Positions 1 through 8,450 of a stretch of 64,000 bases of DNA are shown one piece after another (within the stretch, counting starts at the first letter, position 1; each line of letters begins with the position of its first letter). The stretch lies in contig QULU01000013.1 in NCBI GenBank assembly GCA_003481775.1, positions 1 through 64,000 of the forward strand, written 5' to 3'. Below the pieces are notes generated by a model, which searched no databases, was not told the origin of the DNA, and saw only the letters and a program-made list of their open reading frames with translations. The position numbers and the translations under genes are program-made. Origin of the DNA: Clostridiaceae bacterium OM02-2AC (lineage in GTDB: Bacteria > Bacillota_I > Bacilli_A > Erysipelotrichales > Erysipelotrichaceae).

Positions 1-71
1 TTTTATTCGCCTTTTGAAAGTGGAATTTAACTTTTCACTTCAGCATTCTTCTTCAATCTTCACCTAACCCA

Positions 72-635
72 TCACATTTTCCTTACAATGCCCTCATAAT
101 CCATATATACCGGTGCAGAAAGGTAGATTTTGTTGTTGGACCAGCGCAGAAGGCTTTTTCCGCCGCGGGATACGCCTACTGCTATTTTGTGCAGTAAATC
201 CTCATGATATGCCTTGCGATAGATCGGAATCAGCGATTCAAAGCCTTCCGGTGTGCTGAAATGCATTGCGTCCTGTATCTCATAGGCCTGTGGCATACAA
301 TACGTATCATGCTCCCGGATTTCCAGTGTTACCAGATTGCGAAAGCACTTCATACGGCACGCCTGCTCCTGCAGGCGAATCCTGCACGTATCCTTTTCAA
401 ACTGCTTCATATACCAGAACCCCAGACAGCAGACCGCCTCCAGACTGCAAATACCGGCAGGTGCTGCATCCTCAACAATCTGAAAGCGGATATCCTCCTT
501 TTCGATACTCCCCACAAAGCTTTGATGCTCCTGCTGCATCTGTTCACTGCAAAGCGTAACATCCCGCATATGCTCTCTTCGCACACTCACCAGTAGATAA
601 TCCCTGTCATTCATTTTCAATTTCCAAAATTTCAC
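72..635 (-). CDS. Hypothetical protein, 187 aa
   Basis: I do not recognise this family. The product is a soluble-looking protein with several cysteines and no signal peptide or membrane span. The reading frame stays open upstream of the chosen start. I placed the start at the GTG at 635 because AGGAGGG lies six bases before it, while the upstream ATG at 674 has no ribosome binding site. The gene is divergent from the DUF3892 gene with a short shared control region. No function can be assigned. Confidence 0.6.
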   Translation of the reverse strand: MKFWKLKMNDRDYLLVSVRREHMRDVTLCSEQMQQEHQSFVGSIEKEDIRFQIVEDAAPAGICSLEAVCCLGFWYMKQFEKDTCRIRLQEQACRMKCFRNLVTLEIREHDTYCMPQAYEIQDAMHFSTPEGFESLIPIYRKAYHEDLLHKIAVGVSRGGKSLLRWSNNKIYLSAPVYMDYEGIVRKM

Positions 636-648
636 AGTATCCCTCCTA

Positions 649-676
649 TGTATAAATATGCGATTGGTGTTCACAA
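649..676 (-). promoter_or_regulatory. Candidate sigma-A promoter for the 72-635 gene
   Basis: On the minus strand TTGTGA (671-676) and TATACA (649-654) are separated by 16 bases, just upstream of the AGGAGGG site of the gene. Both boxes are imperfect. Confidence 0.35.
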
Positions 677-698
677 TAATGTCAGGAGGTAAGAAAAA

Positions 699-944
699 AT
701 GAAAAAAGAAAAAACAAGCAAAAAGACACGTTTCGTTGCAGCTCGTCGTAACAGTGATGGTACATTAAGCGAGTTCAAGGACAACAATGGAAAGACTTAC
801 GACTACGAACAGGCTTTAGAGGCTGTTGAACAGGGTATGATCGAAAACGCTCTTCCATTCACAGGACGTGACGGAGCTCGTCACATTCGTGGAATTAACG
901 ATGGAGACGAATCCACAAACCTGCGTAACCTGAAAGAGTTCTAA
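699..944 (+). CDS. DUF3892 domain protein, 81 aa
   Basis: This short basic protein matches the pattern of DUF3892 proteins in Bacillota: a basic start, a central TYDYEQALEAV segment resembling the conserved Y-x-x-x-x-A-I motif, and a C-terminal DGDESTNLRNL stretch resembling the family signature. Its molecular role is not established. The start has a strong site (AGGAGG seven to eight bases upstream). It is a single-gene unit closed by a strong terminator at 962-1006. The assignment rests on motif resemblance only. Confidence 0.75.
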   Translation: MKKEKTSKKTRFVAARRNSDGTLSEFKDNNGKTYDYEQALEAVEQGMIENALPFTGRDGARHIRGINDGDESTNLRNLKEF

Positions 945-961
945 GAAACGCGTACAAAAAG

Positions 962-1006
962 AAGAACATGTGCAGCCAGTTTCGGCATTCGCACATGTTC
1001 TTTTTT
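962..1006. terminator. Bidirectional rho-independent terminator
   Basis: The stem GAACATGTGC (964-973) pairs perfectly with GCACATGTTC (991-1000) and is followed by TTTTTT on the plus strand. The mirror side also gives a T-rich tract on the minus strand. It lies between the convergent DUF3892 and GNAT genes and can serve both. Confidence 0.9.
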
Positions 1007-1038
1007 ATGTAACAGACTGTATCTGCCACCGTTTTTTA

Positions 1039-1566
1039 TCACAGCGTATCCTCACTTATTACAGCTTCATTTTTGTGTATGCTGTAGTAGATGCAGGAAT
1101 GGCGGTAACCGCGATAGTCCACCTCGGCTGTTTTCTGTATCCGCCGCATACCACAGCGTTCCATAACACGGCAGCTTGCTGTATTTTCCTGAAAGGCACC
1201 TGCACAAATTTCACGATAGCCCTTTGTAAATAAGTCCGCAATTACCGCCTGCAAAACCTCTGTGGCATATCCTTGATTTTGGTGCTCTGGATGGATCACA
1301 TAGCCAAGCTCTATACAGCTTTTTTCAATTCCCACAGTATTTACAAATCCAATCAGCTGATTTGCCAGATATATTCCCCGCTCATATCGCGCTTCCTCCT
1401 GTGACCATTTCATAAAGCTGTAAAACAAACGCTCTGCCTCCTGAATTGTCGCAAAATCCGGAATCATAAAGGTTTTCTTTATATCGTCATTGCACAGCAG
1501 ATTCACCATGTCCAATCGATCTGCTTCCTTGAAGGGCTGTATACACAGCCGTTTTGTCTTAATCAT
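1039..1566 (-). CDS. GNAT family N-acetyltransferase (RimJ/RimL-like)
   Basis: The product resembles ribosomal-protein-type GNAT acetyltransferases, which transfer acetyl from acetyl-CoA to an amine. The N-terminal IKTKRLCIQPF is the usual beta-1 segment. HPEHQNQGYATEVL is the Q-x-x-G-x-A acetyl-CoA loop, and NTASCRVMERCGM matches the typical N-x-x-S-x-x-x-x-x-x-x-G motif near the C terminus. The start at 1566 has AGGTGA five bases upstream and overlaps the end of the upstream membrane-protein gene by 8 bases, so the two are coupled. It is the last gene of the 4920-1039 operon. The substrate is unknown. Confidence 0.85.
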   Translation of the reverse strand: MIKTKRLCIQPFKEADRLDMVNLLCNDDIKKTFMIPDFATIQEAERLFYSFMKWSQEEARYERGIYLANQLIGFVNTVGIEKSCIELGYVIHPEHQNQGYATEVLQAVIADLFTKGYREICAGAFQENTASCRVMERCGMRRIQKTAEVDYRGYRHSCIYYSIHKNEAVISEDTL

Positions 1567-2155
1567 ATGCATCACCTGTTTCCCTCTCTTCAATTTCTTC
1601 CACCCGTATCTGTAAGGACAGATAATAGGATTTCAGCTGTCTGCGTGTATAATATAATAAAAAACATAAAAGGAAGCTTCCCAAAGCACAAAGAATACCG
1701 CCGATACAGCGAATATAGACAACAGCCTGTGCCAGCGATGTACTGGATAGCCCCTGCCAGGTACAAAAAAAGATACCGCCTGCCGCAAGCAGGGCGGCAA
1801 GCAAAATAACGGTCGTACTCCGCTTTTTCTCTACAACCGGAAAGACAAGCAGAAACAGCAGTGCTGTAAATACCTCAAACGGACGCAGCTCCTTCAACAG
1901 CACGCTCATCGTCCTCATAAAAGAAAAGGATGCAAGGGAAATGGTGTCCAGAATAATGCGTGAAACATAGGTCTGTGAGATCAGCGGCTCCTTCAGCAAT
2001 GCAAATACTGAGGGATAATCGGATAGCTGCAGCAATCGTACACCGAGAAAAAGATAGGGCAGGATAAGCAGAATACACGCGATTAAAGTAATCAGATAGA
2101 GAAGATGCCGTCGCTTTGATCGCGTATCGACGAATTGGTCAAGCCACTCGATCAT
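1559..2155 (-). CDS. Hypothetical integral membrane protein
   Basis: An approximately 198-residue protein with a short charged N terminus, about four to five hydrophobic spans and a charged, glutamate-rich C-terminal tail. I recognise no family. The ATG at 2155 forms an ATGA overlap with the trmL stop codon, which points to translational coupling; a TTG twelve bases further upstream is a less likely start. It sits between trmL and a GNAT gene in one operon. Confidence 0.65.
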   Translation of the reverse strand: MIEWLDQFVDTRSKRRHLLYLITLIACILLILPYLFLGVRLLQLSDYPSVFALLKEPLISQTYVSRIILDTISLASFSFMRTMSVLLKELRPFEVFTALLFLLVFPVVEKKRSTTVILLAALLAAGGIFFCTWQGLSSTSLAQAVVYIRCIGGILCALGSFLLCFLLYYTRRQLKSYYLSLQIRVEEIEERETGDAYD

Positions 2156-2661
2156 GTTGTCAGCCAATCCTCTCCCTTGATGACCTCAACATCGGAAAGC
2201 CCCGGATAATCCAGCTGGCGCAAGGCCTCATAAAGTATGATCGCCGCACAGTTGCTCAGGTTTAAGGAGCGTGCATTGGCAACCATGGGAAGGCGCATAC
2301 AATGGTCCAGCTGCTTTGCAAGAATCGTCTTGGGAATTCCCGTGCTTTCCTTACCAAGAATAAAATAGATATCTCCCTCACATTTGGTAAAGTCAAAGTG
2401 CGACGGTGCTTTCTTTCCATATCTCGTCATATAGTAATAATTTTCGCTGGGATTATGCAGGATAAAATCCTCCCAGTTTTGATAGATGGTATAATCCAGC
2501 TCCTTCACATAGTCCATCCCCGCTCTTTTCAGATGCTGTTCATCCAGTGAAAAGCCCAGCGGCTGTATCAGATGCAGGCGGGTATTGGTTGCCATACAGG
2601 TTCGCATCATGTTTCCGGTATTCTGGGGGATTTCCGGTTCATATAGTACCAGGTGCAGCAT
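2152..2661 (-). CDS. trmL: tRNA (cytidine/uridine-2'-O)-methyltransferase TrmL
   Basis: A SPOUT-class RNA methyltransferase expected to 2'-O-methylate wobble position 34 of tRNA-Leu isoacceptors using S-adenosylmethionine. Visible signatures are LYEPEIPQNTGNMMRTC at the N terminus, FILGKESTGIP in the middle and RLPMVANARSLNLSNCAAI, the knotted SAM-binding region. The length of about 169 residues is normal for TrmL. The start at 2661 (MLHLVLYEP) has AAGGAG upstream; the longer open frame before it overlaps rdgB and is not used. It follows rdgB almost directly. Confidence 0.93.
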   Translation of the reverse strand: MLHLVLYEPEIPQNTGNMMRTCMATNTRLHLIQPLGFSLDEQHLKRAGMDYVKELDYTIYQNWEDFILHNPSENYYYMTRYGKKAPSHFDFTKCEGDIYFILGKESTGIPKTILAKQLDHCMRLPMVANARSLNLSNCAAIILYEALRQLDYPGLSDVEVIKGEDWLTT

Positions 2662-2662
2662 A

Positions 2663-3250
2663 TCAATTCTCCTTTTCCATAAAGTCCACCAGCTTGTCCA
2701 GTGCGCGTCCGCGATGGGAAACACGGTTTTTTTGTTCTTCACTCACATTTGCCAGCGTGGTTCCATAGGGCGGATAATAAAAGATTGGATCATAGCCAAA
2801 GCCCTTTTCACCCTCGATGTGATCAGCCACAATTCCCTCCACAACGCCGGTAAAGACGTGCTCGCTGCCGTCTGCTTTCACATAGGCGATTGCACAGATA
2901 AACTGACAGCCCTTATCCTTCGCCTGCCTGCATTGATCAATCAGATACTGATTTTTCACAGCATAGGAGGTATCCCTTCCCATAAAGCGTGCGGAATAAA
3001 TTCCCGGCGCACCATCCAGTGCATTGACGGCAAGTCCGCTGTCATCTGCAATCACCTCAATTCCCAGACGTTCATGTATCGCCCTTGCCTTGATCAGGGC
3101 GTTTTCTTCAAAGGTTGTCCCTGTTTCCTCAATTTCAATATCCTCGTTCAGATCGCGTAATGTTTTCACTGTATATCCAAGCGGCTTGAGCATTTCTGCA
3201 AATTCCGCTGCCTTATGTGCGTTGCCGGTAGCAAGCATGATTTCTTTCAT
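2663..3250 (-). CDS. rdgB: XTP/dITP diphosphatase (RdgB/HAM1)
   Basis: A housecleaning nucleotide pyrophosphatase that hydrolyses XTP, dITP and ITP to the monophosphates. The start IMLATGNAHKAAEF is the family's substrate-binding SGNxxK-type motif. EETGTTFEENALIKA, ADDSGLAVNALDGAPGIYSAR and GFGYDPIF are the conserved catalytic and specificity segments. The length of 195 residues is typical. The start ATG at 3250 overlaps the radical SAM stop codon (ATGA) with AGGAG eight bases upstream. Confidence 0.95.
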   Translation of the reverse strand: MKEIMLATGNAHKAAEFAEMLKPLGYTVKTLRDLNEDIEIEETGTTFEENALIKARAIHERLGIEVIADDSGLAVNALDGAPGIYSARFMGRDTSYAVKNQYLIDQCRQAKDKGCQFICAIAYVKADGSEHVFTGVVEGIVADHIEGEKGFGYDPIFYYPPYGTTLANVSEEQKNRVSHRGRALDKLVDFMEKEN

Positions 3251-4920
3251 CGTGTCATCTCCTTGATTTCAGTCATTTCCTCATTGATAAACCATTGCCG
3301 TGGGTACTGCTGGTTCCGATTGTAAAGCACCAGCTGATAGCCCGCTTCCTTGTGATAGCCGATATCTGCCACGCCATAGCGAAACAGGATATCCTGATTC
3401 GCAATTCCCTGCTTTAGGGCAAAGGCAAGCAGCTCCTTTTTTTTCTCCAGGGTTACCCATGGCCGGGCGAAGCGATGCGGCTTCTGTTTGAAATTACGGT
3501 AATACTGCGTCAGCAAAATTGCATCCACCAGACGCTCATCCTGCTTATTCAGCAATGGATAAAAGCAGCGAAACAGCTCATAGGGCTGATAGGGGCGCGG
3601 CAGCTTTTCATATTCCTGTCCCAAATCCATAAACAATGCAAAAGCGCTCTCGTACCAGTGCAGCTCCAGTATTGCAGTAATCACACTGCGGCAGGCTGCA
3701 CTGTTCCAGAATTTTTCAACCGCCTCTGCACAGGCATGAATCCGCCTCATCTCCTCCTTTTTCAGCCATGCGCTGGCTGTGACATCATAGGGGGCAGTTT
3801 CTTGAAACACGAAGTGGTAGCGTTCCCGCTGACTTCGCAGCTTCGTTCCCTTTAACAGCTTGAGAATTCCCAGCTGCAGCTCACTGGCCTGCAGGGAAAA
3901 TAGGGAGTCAAAGGACGTCTGAAAGGAAGACAGATCCTCATAGGGCAGTCCGGCAATCAAATCCACATGCATAAGCGCTCCGCTTGCCTTCAGACGCTGA
4001 ATGACCTCTTTGAGTCGCTCGTTGTTCTGGATACGCCCGACGGAGTGCAGCGTTTGTGTATGAAAGGACTGCACACCGATTTCAAAGCGGAAACGGCCGG
4101 GAACCGCCTCTTCACAGAAAAACTGCAGCAGCTCCTCGCTGAGTGTTTCCGCAACAATTTCAAATTGAAATATCTGATGCGTACAATGCTCATTCATATA
4201 GCGTGCAATCTGCAACGCCCGTTTGGGATCCGCGTTAAAGGTGCGATCCAGAAGCTTTACCTGGGTTACCCTGCTATCCTTCAACCGCTCTAATATTCCC
4301 ATGATATATTCAATGGAAAACATACGAACCTCTCGATCAGCTGAGGACAGGCAGTAGGTACAGCCATATGGACAGCCTCTGCTTGTCTCCAGATAAAAAT
4401 ACTGTCGATCCATACCCGGTGCATCCATTTCCATAAAGTATGGTGCTTCAAAGCGCTCCAGCCATGCCAGCTCTGTTTTACGATATTCCGTATTGGGGAA
4501 CTGTCTGGTATAAATTCCTGCAATCTCATACGCCTGTGCCTGATCAAGCATGGAAATGTATTCCCACACACTCTGTTCCCCTTCTCCGATACTAATGGCA
4601 TCCACTCCCGCATCGAGCAGATCGAAGGACTCATAGCTGACCTCCGGACCGCCAACCAGTATATGCAAATCGCTTTTTTGCTGCTTCAGCAGGAGAATGA
4701 CTCTTCGGATCAGCTGGATATTCCATATATAGCAGCTGAAGCATACCACCTCCGGCTGTCTGGATAAAATATCCTTTGCAATCTGTTCCTCATGCTCTTT
4801 TATCGTATATTCCTGTATGGTGACACATTCCTTGTGCGGTGCTGTCGTATACAGCCAGCGCAGTGCAAGATTCTTATGTATATATTTGGCATTGCATGTT
4901 GTCAACAGAACTTTTTTCAC
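3247..4920 (-). CDS. B12-binding-domain radical SAM protein, DUF4080 type
   Basis: A 557-residue enzyme with an N-terminal cobalamin-binding-like Rossmann region (about 1-140, with VGGPEVSYES and GEGEQSVWEY) and a radical SAM core whose CPYGCTYC motif (C183, C187, C190) binds the 4Fe-4S cluster. The C-terminal third resembles DUF4080. These proteins are related to MiaB/HemN-like radical enzymes, but the substrate is unknown. A GTG start at 4920 is supported by AAGGTG upstream. It is the first gene of the radical SAM-rdgB-trmL operon. The link to the downstream nucleotide and tRNA genes is only positional. Confidence 0.85.
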   Translation of the reverse strand: MKKVLLTTCNAKYIHKNLALRWLYTTAPHKECVTIQEYTIKEHEEQIAKDILSRQPEVVCFSCYIWNIQLIRRVILLLKQQKSDLHILVGGPEVSYESFDLLDAGVDAISIGEGEQSVWEYISMLDQAQAYEIAGIYTRQFPNTEYRKTELAWLERFEAPYFMEMDAPGMDRQYFYLETSRGCPYGCTYCLSSADREVRMFSIEYIMGILERLKDSRVTQVKLLDRTFNADPKRALQIARYMNEHCTHQIFQFEIVAETLSEELLQFFCEEAVPGRFRFEIGVQSFHTQTLHSVGRIQNNERLKEVIQRLKASGALMHVDLIAGLPYEDLSSFQTSFDSLFSLQASELQLGILKLLKGTKLRSQRERYHFVFQETAPYDVTASAWLKKEEMRRIHACAEAVEKFWNSAACRSVITAILELHWYESAFALFMDLGQEYEKLPRPYQPYELFRCFYPLLNKQDERLVDAILLTQYYRNFKQKPHRFARPWVTLEKKKELLAFALKQGIANQDILFRYGVADIGYHKEAGYQLVLYNRNQQYPRQWFINEEMTEIKEMTR

Positions 4921-4990
4921 TTCTTCACCTTCTCGCTATTTATTCTAACAAATTTTACTTAAATATGCTATGATTAAACAGGTGATATGA

Positions 4991-5821
4991 ATGAAAGCAA
5001 TGGATTTTCTGGATACTCTGTTTTTCGACCCTGACCTCACCTTGCGTGATATGCATAAGGGGCTGACCAATCAGAACTTTCTTCTGAAAATGAATCAGGA
5101 AACTTATGTACTGCGCATTCCGCGCGCAGACTGTGAACATATTGTGAACCGGCATCACGAAACAATGGCGCTGGAGGCCATACGGGATGCGGACATCGAT
5201 GTGGAAACGATTTATTATGATGAAGCGAGCGGCTATAAGGTAACGCGGTATCTGCCGGATGCCAAAACCTACAGGGAATGTGAAGATCCCTGCAAGCTTG
5301 AGCGAACGGCTGCCCTAATGAAACGGTTCCATTCCCTGCAAAAGCGTGTGGATGCTGATTTTGAACCGATCCGCCTGCTGCAAAGCTATCGCAGCCGGAT
5401 CAAGCAGCCGCTGTATGATCTGACGCCGTATGAGGATGCTGTACAGGAGGTTTATCATTTAAACAATCCCCAGATTCTTTGCCATAACGACTGGGTGGAT
5501 GGCAATATCCTGTTCACAAAGGATAAGACCTATCTGATCGATTATGAATATGCCGCAAACAATGATCCGCTGTTTGATGTCATGTCCTTTCTGAGCGAAA
5601 ATCAGATTGAGGATTCTACCCTGCGGGAACGCTTCTATGCCGTTTATTTCGATGAAATAGATGACACGGTGCGCCGACATTTGGACATATGGGAAAATTT
5701 TCAGAATCTGTTATGGTGCAGCTGGGCAATGATGATGTGGGAAAGTCGACACGAGAGCGTATACCGTGCGATTGCCCGTGATAAATACGAGGCCTTAAAA
5801 AGAAAAAATCCGAATACCTGA
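4991..5821 (+). CDS. LicA/aminoglycoside-type phosphotransferase
   Basis: A member of the choline-kinase/APH superfamily. An N-terminal nucleotide-binding lobe (KGLTNQNF, YVLRIPR) precedes the catalytic CHNDWVDGN loop (H165-N172, the H-x-D-x-x-x-x-N Brenner motif) and the LIDYEYA metal-binding Asp184. The LIDYEYA variant is common in choline/ethanolamine kinases, so a small amino-alcohol or a cell-surface precursor is the likely acceptor; antibiotic modification is less likely. It is monocistronic, divergent from the radical SAM operon, with AGGTGA close to the start. Confidence 0.82.
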   Translation: MKAMDFLDTLFFDPDLTLRDMHKGLTNQNFLLKMNQETYVLRIPRADCEHIVNRHHETMALEAIRDADIDVETIYYDEASGYKVTRYLPDAKTYRECEDPCKLERTAALMKRFHSLQKRVDADFEPIRLLQSYRSRIKQPLYDLTPYEDAVQEVYHLNNPQILCHNDWVDGNILFTKDKTYLIDYEYAANNDPLFDVMSFLSENQIEDSTLRERFYAVYFDEIDDTVRRHLDIWENFQNLLWCSWAMMMWESRHESVYRAIARDKYEALKRKNPNT

Positions 5822-5914
5822 TACTGGCTCTGCCAGAGTTCTTCAACGTATACAAGCAATGCTGTGCATACGCTGGAGATATTCTGGTTTGCTGCAGGTG
5901 ATCGGTTTTTTTCT

Positions 5915-7249
5915 TTAGGCTGCATCCTTTTTCTGGAAAATCCAACGTGTTATAAAATAAAGCAGACTGCAGGAAATCCCCAATGTCAGAAGACCATTCA
6001 GATAGGTATATGAGGTATAGCCACTGAGAATGTCCACGGGATTAAAATAGGTGAACGCAAGCCATGCATACCCTGCACCGGTATTGGCCGGCTGGGCAAT
6101 CCCCATACCTAGCAGCAGAATGGCAAGTGTCAGAAGCAGAGAAGTCATCTTATTTCTGCATATGGCATTGAACAGCATATTCAACAGCATACAGAAGAGG
6201 ATGACAAGCAGCCCCAGCAAGACGCACAGGCCTGTAAACTGCCACATCGGCAGAAAATCAAATTTGGAATTCGGGCTCTGTACCTGATACGGAATGGAAA
6301 AATACCGCGTAATTCCAAGTGTATACGTCATTGCATTATTTTCTTCCGTTTCCCTGAGCGTATTTTCCATCTGTTCCAGAGAGGTCAGTCCCTGCACATT
6401 GGATAAAACCGGCGCCTGTATGCGTTCATAATGGTCAACCATGCCAAAGCACAGGGAAAGCAGCAGAAGCGGTATGAAGAAGATGGCACACAGAGCCGCC
6501 ATATTGCTGCGCATTTTCTGGTGCAGATAGCGAATGCGCTTGCGCGGCTGTGACAGCAGCGTTTTGATGACTCCGCTGTCGCGGTCCTCATGAATGGAGT
6601 CAAAGCACAGAAGCGTGATCAGAATAACCGGCAGGATTGGAAACAAGGAGCGCATGAACTGCACAATCAGCGTAGCGCTGTCCGTTGTGGAATAGGTCAG
6701 ATTGGCAATCCCCTGCTTTTCAAGCTGATCATAAAAGCGGGCGGTAAACTGATAATACGGAAACATCTGGGTTTCATCATTATCCATATAGCTGTTTGCC
6801 CAGTCCTCTGAGATTTCACGATCTGAAAATTCCGGCAGCTTTCGTTCCCTGCGCAATGCCTCCAGCGTATCCTCCTCAGTAATATATTCACGATAATACA
6901 AATCAAAATTCCGTGTCGAATACAGAGCGGAAACACGTCTTGCATGCAGCAGATTCACTTCGGCATAGTTTTTATTCACAGCCCTCCAGTCCTTTTTCTG
7001 AATGGCTGTTTTTAAATTCTCGCTCTTTTGGGTCAATGTTTTAAAATAAGCGGCATTATCATCCGTCATCAGCATGAACAGCTGATTTTTCACTTTGTTT
7101 TCCGCCTCTAATGCATCAACATAGAGTGCTCTGTGCTCGGTTGCAGCTCTCTCATTCAAATCCACTGCACTCAGCACGCCGCAAAGCAGCACACAGACCA
7201 TGGCGATCCAAAGCTTTCGCTTGCGCAGCAATTTTTTTAATTCCAGCAT
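5915..7249 (-). CDS. ABC-2 type transporter permease (third permease of the operon)
   Basis: A 444-residue permease with one N-terminal span, a large external loop with coiled-coil character, and about five C-terminal spans beginning at SLFPILPVILITLLCFDSI. The sequence EDRDSGVIKTLLSQPRKR after the second span is the standard cytoplasmic coupling segment of ABC-2 permeases. The start at 7249 shares one base with the preceding stop (TAATG). Its AAGGAGG site lies inside the last codons of the upstream permease. It is divergent from the two sister permeases in sequence and ends the operon. Confidence 0.82.
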   Translation of the reverse strand: MLELKKLLRKRKLWIAMVCVLLCGVLSAVDLNERAATEHRALYVDALEAENKVKNQLFMLMTDDNAAYFKTLTQKSENLKTAIQKKDWRAVNKNYAEVNLLHARRVSALYSTRNFDLYYREYITEEDTLEALRRERKLPEFSDREISEDWANSYMDNDETQMFPYYQFTARFYDQLEKQGIANLTYSTTDSATLIVQFMRSLFPILPVILITLLCFDSIHEDRDSGVIKTLLSQPRKRIRYLHQKMRSNMAALCAIFFIPLLLLSLCFGMVDHYERIQAPVLSNVQGLTSLEQMENTLRETEENNAMTYTLGITRYFSIPYQVQSPNSKFDFLPMWQFTGLCVLLGLLVILFCMLLNMLFNAICRNKMTSLLLTLAILLLGMGIAQPANTGAGYAWLAFTYFNPVDILSGYTSYTYLNGLLTLGISCSLLYFITRWIFQKKDAA

Positions 7250-8412
7250 TATCGTATACCTCCTTCCAAGTCGAATCGATTGATTCGGTGTACGCTGCCA
7301 ATAAATAAAAGCGGCAGCCACAACGCACAGATTATCAAGCACTGCGTGCTGCTTGCTGCATATTCCTGTGCAGCGATTTCCAGCGGATACAAGTAGAAAA
7401 ACGGGATCCAGGAAAACAGAAAGAACGAATTTCCAAACATACGCATGATAAAATATATGATGATCAGCAGGGAGCCAATGCACAGCAGTGTATTGGCTAC
7501 CGTCTTTTGCCACGATGCCAGCCATGCTGCCGCACACATATAGCACAGCACTACAAGCATGGAAAGCGGCACCGCTTTGCTCATGATAGAGGACCATGAA
7601 GCCAGCTCATACTCTCGTACAATATATGGATACTGCATGCTCCCCAATCCGTGCTGCACAAGCGGCAGGATGGAAAATAGCAGCAGTGCGATTGTAAAAG
7701 AAAGCACAATCACAAAAGATGCTGTCAGCATTTTTGCAATCATCAGAGTGCTTCTGGATATCGGCATGCTGTATATGAGCTTATACGTACCGCTCTCATA
7801 GTCGTGACAGATTTGATCCGCCATCAATACGCTTACAACAAGCAGCAGCAACAGCATGGTATCCTGTTGAAATATCTGGAAAAGAAAATTCAACAATGTC
7901 GGCTCATAGGGACTGGTATACGGCTGTATGTCATGATCGAGAAAATACGTATAATAGGCATGATCCCGCCGCAGCGTATCCTTCGTTATACCAAGCTCCT
8001 TCACCACATCCATGGACTGCCCGAGCTTTTGCAGCTTCTGGTATCCAAGCGCCCGCTCATTCGCATAGCGAACGGTATCGTGCCAGTCAAAATAATCCCT
8101 AGACTGCCGCATATTGGTCCATGCGGATGTCGCATCCTGAATATCGCACCACAAATATGCCTCCTCCTTTTGCGTAGGAGTTTCATCCTTTTTCGCCGTA
8201 TATTGCAGAATATGCATCAGCATCTGACAGCGATTATCTGCGACGGGGTTTTCGTAGTGCAGCTGCATAATCAAAGCATCCTCATATGCCTTTCCCTTCT
8301 GTGCTGAGATAGCATATACTACCGCAAAGAAACACAGAAATCCGAGAACGGCTGCCAGAAACCGCTTTGCTTTCCAGCTTTTCCGGATTTCGGCATACAG
8401 CAGCGCTCTCAT
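7249..8412 (-). CDS. ABC-2 type transporter permease, paralogue 2
   Basis: A 387-residue permease closely related along its whole length to the product of 8447-9613: both share the AExRKSWxxKR start, QKGKxYEDxLIMQLHxEN, DYESGTYKxIYSxPISR and a DLEGGIR end. It has one N-terminal span, a long external loop and about five C-terminal spans. I chose the start at 8412 because it aligns with the start of the paralogue; the frame is open further upstream but has no better site. Translation is probably coupled through the 13-codon ORF at 8409-8450. Confidence 0.82.
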   Translation of the reverse strand: MRALLYAEIRKSWKAKRFLAAVLGFLCFFAVVYAISAQKGKAYEDALIMQLHYENPVADNRCQMLMHILQYTAKKDETPTQKEEAYLWCDIQDATSAWTNMRQSRDYFDWHDTVRYANERALGYQKLQKLGQSMDVVKELGITKDTLRRDHAYYTYFLDHDIQPYTSPYEPTLLNFLFQIFQQDTMLLLLLVVSVLMADQICHDYESGTYKLIYSMPISRSTLMIAKMLTASFVIVLSFTIALLLFSILPLVQHGLGSMQYPYIVREYELASWSSIMSKAVPLSMLVVLCYMCAAAWLASWQKTVANTLLCIGSLLIIIYFIMRMFGNSFFLFSWIPFFYLYPLEIAAQEYAASSTQCLIICALWLPLLFIGSVHRINRFDLEGGIR

Positions 8413-8450
8413 AAAGCAGCCTGAGCCTGCACATAAAATTGCGTTTTCAT
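8409..8450 (-). CDS. Possible 13-codon coupling ORF between two permease genes
   Basis: An ATG at 8450 forms ATGA with the stop of the upstream permease and has AAGGTGG nine bases before it. The frame encodes MKTQFYVQAQAAL, and its TGA overlaps the ATG of the next permease (again ATGA). The downstream permease has no good site of its own, so this mini-ORF could carry ribosomes to it. Peptide production is unproven, and a small duplication-derived insertion is an alternative. Confidence 0.4.
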   Translation of the reverse strand: MKTQFYVQAQAAL

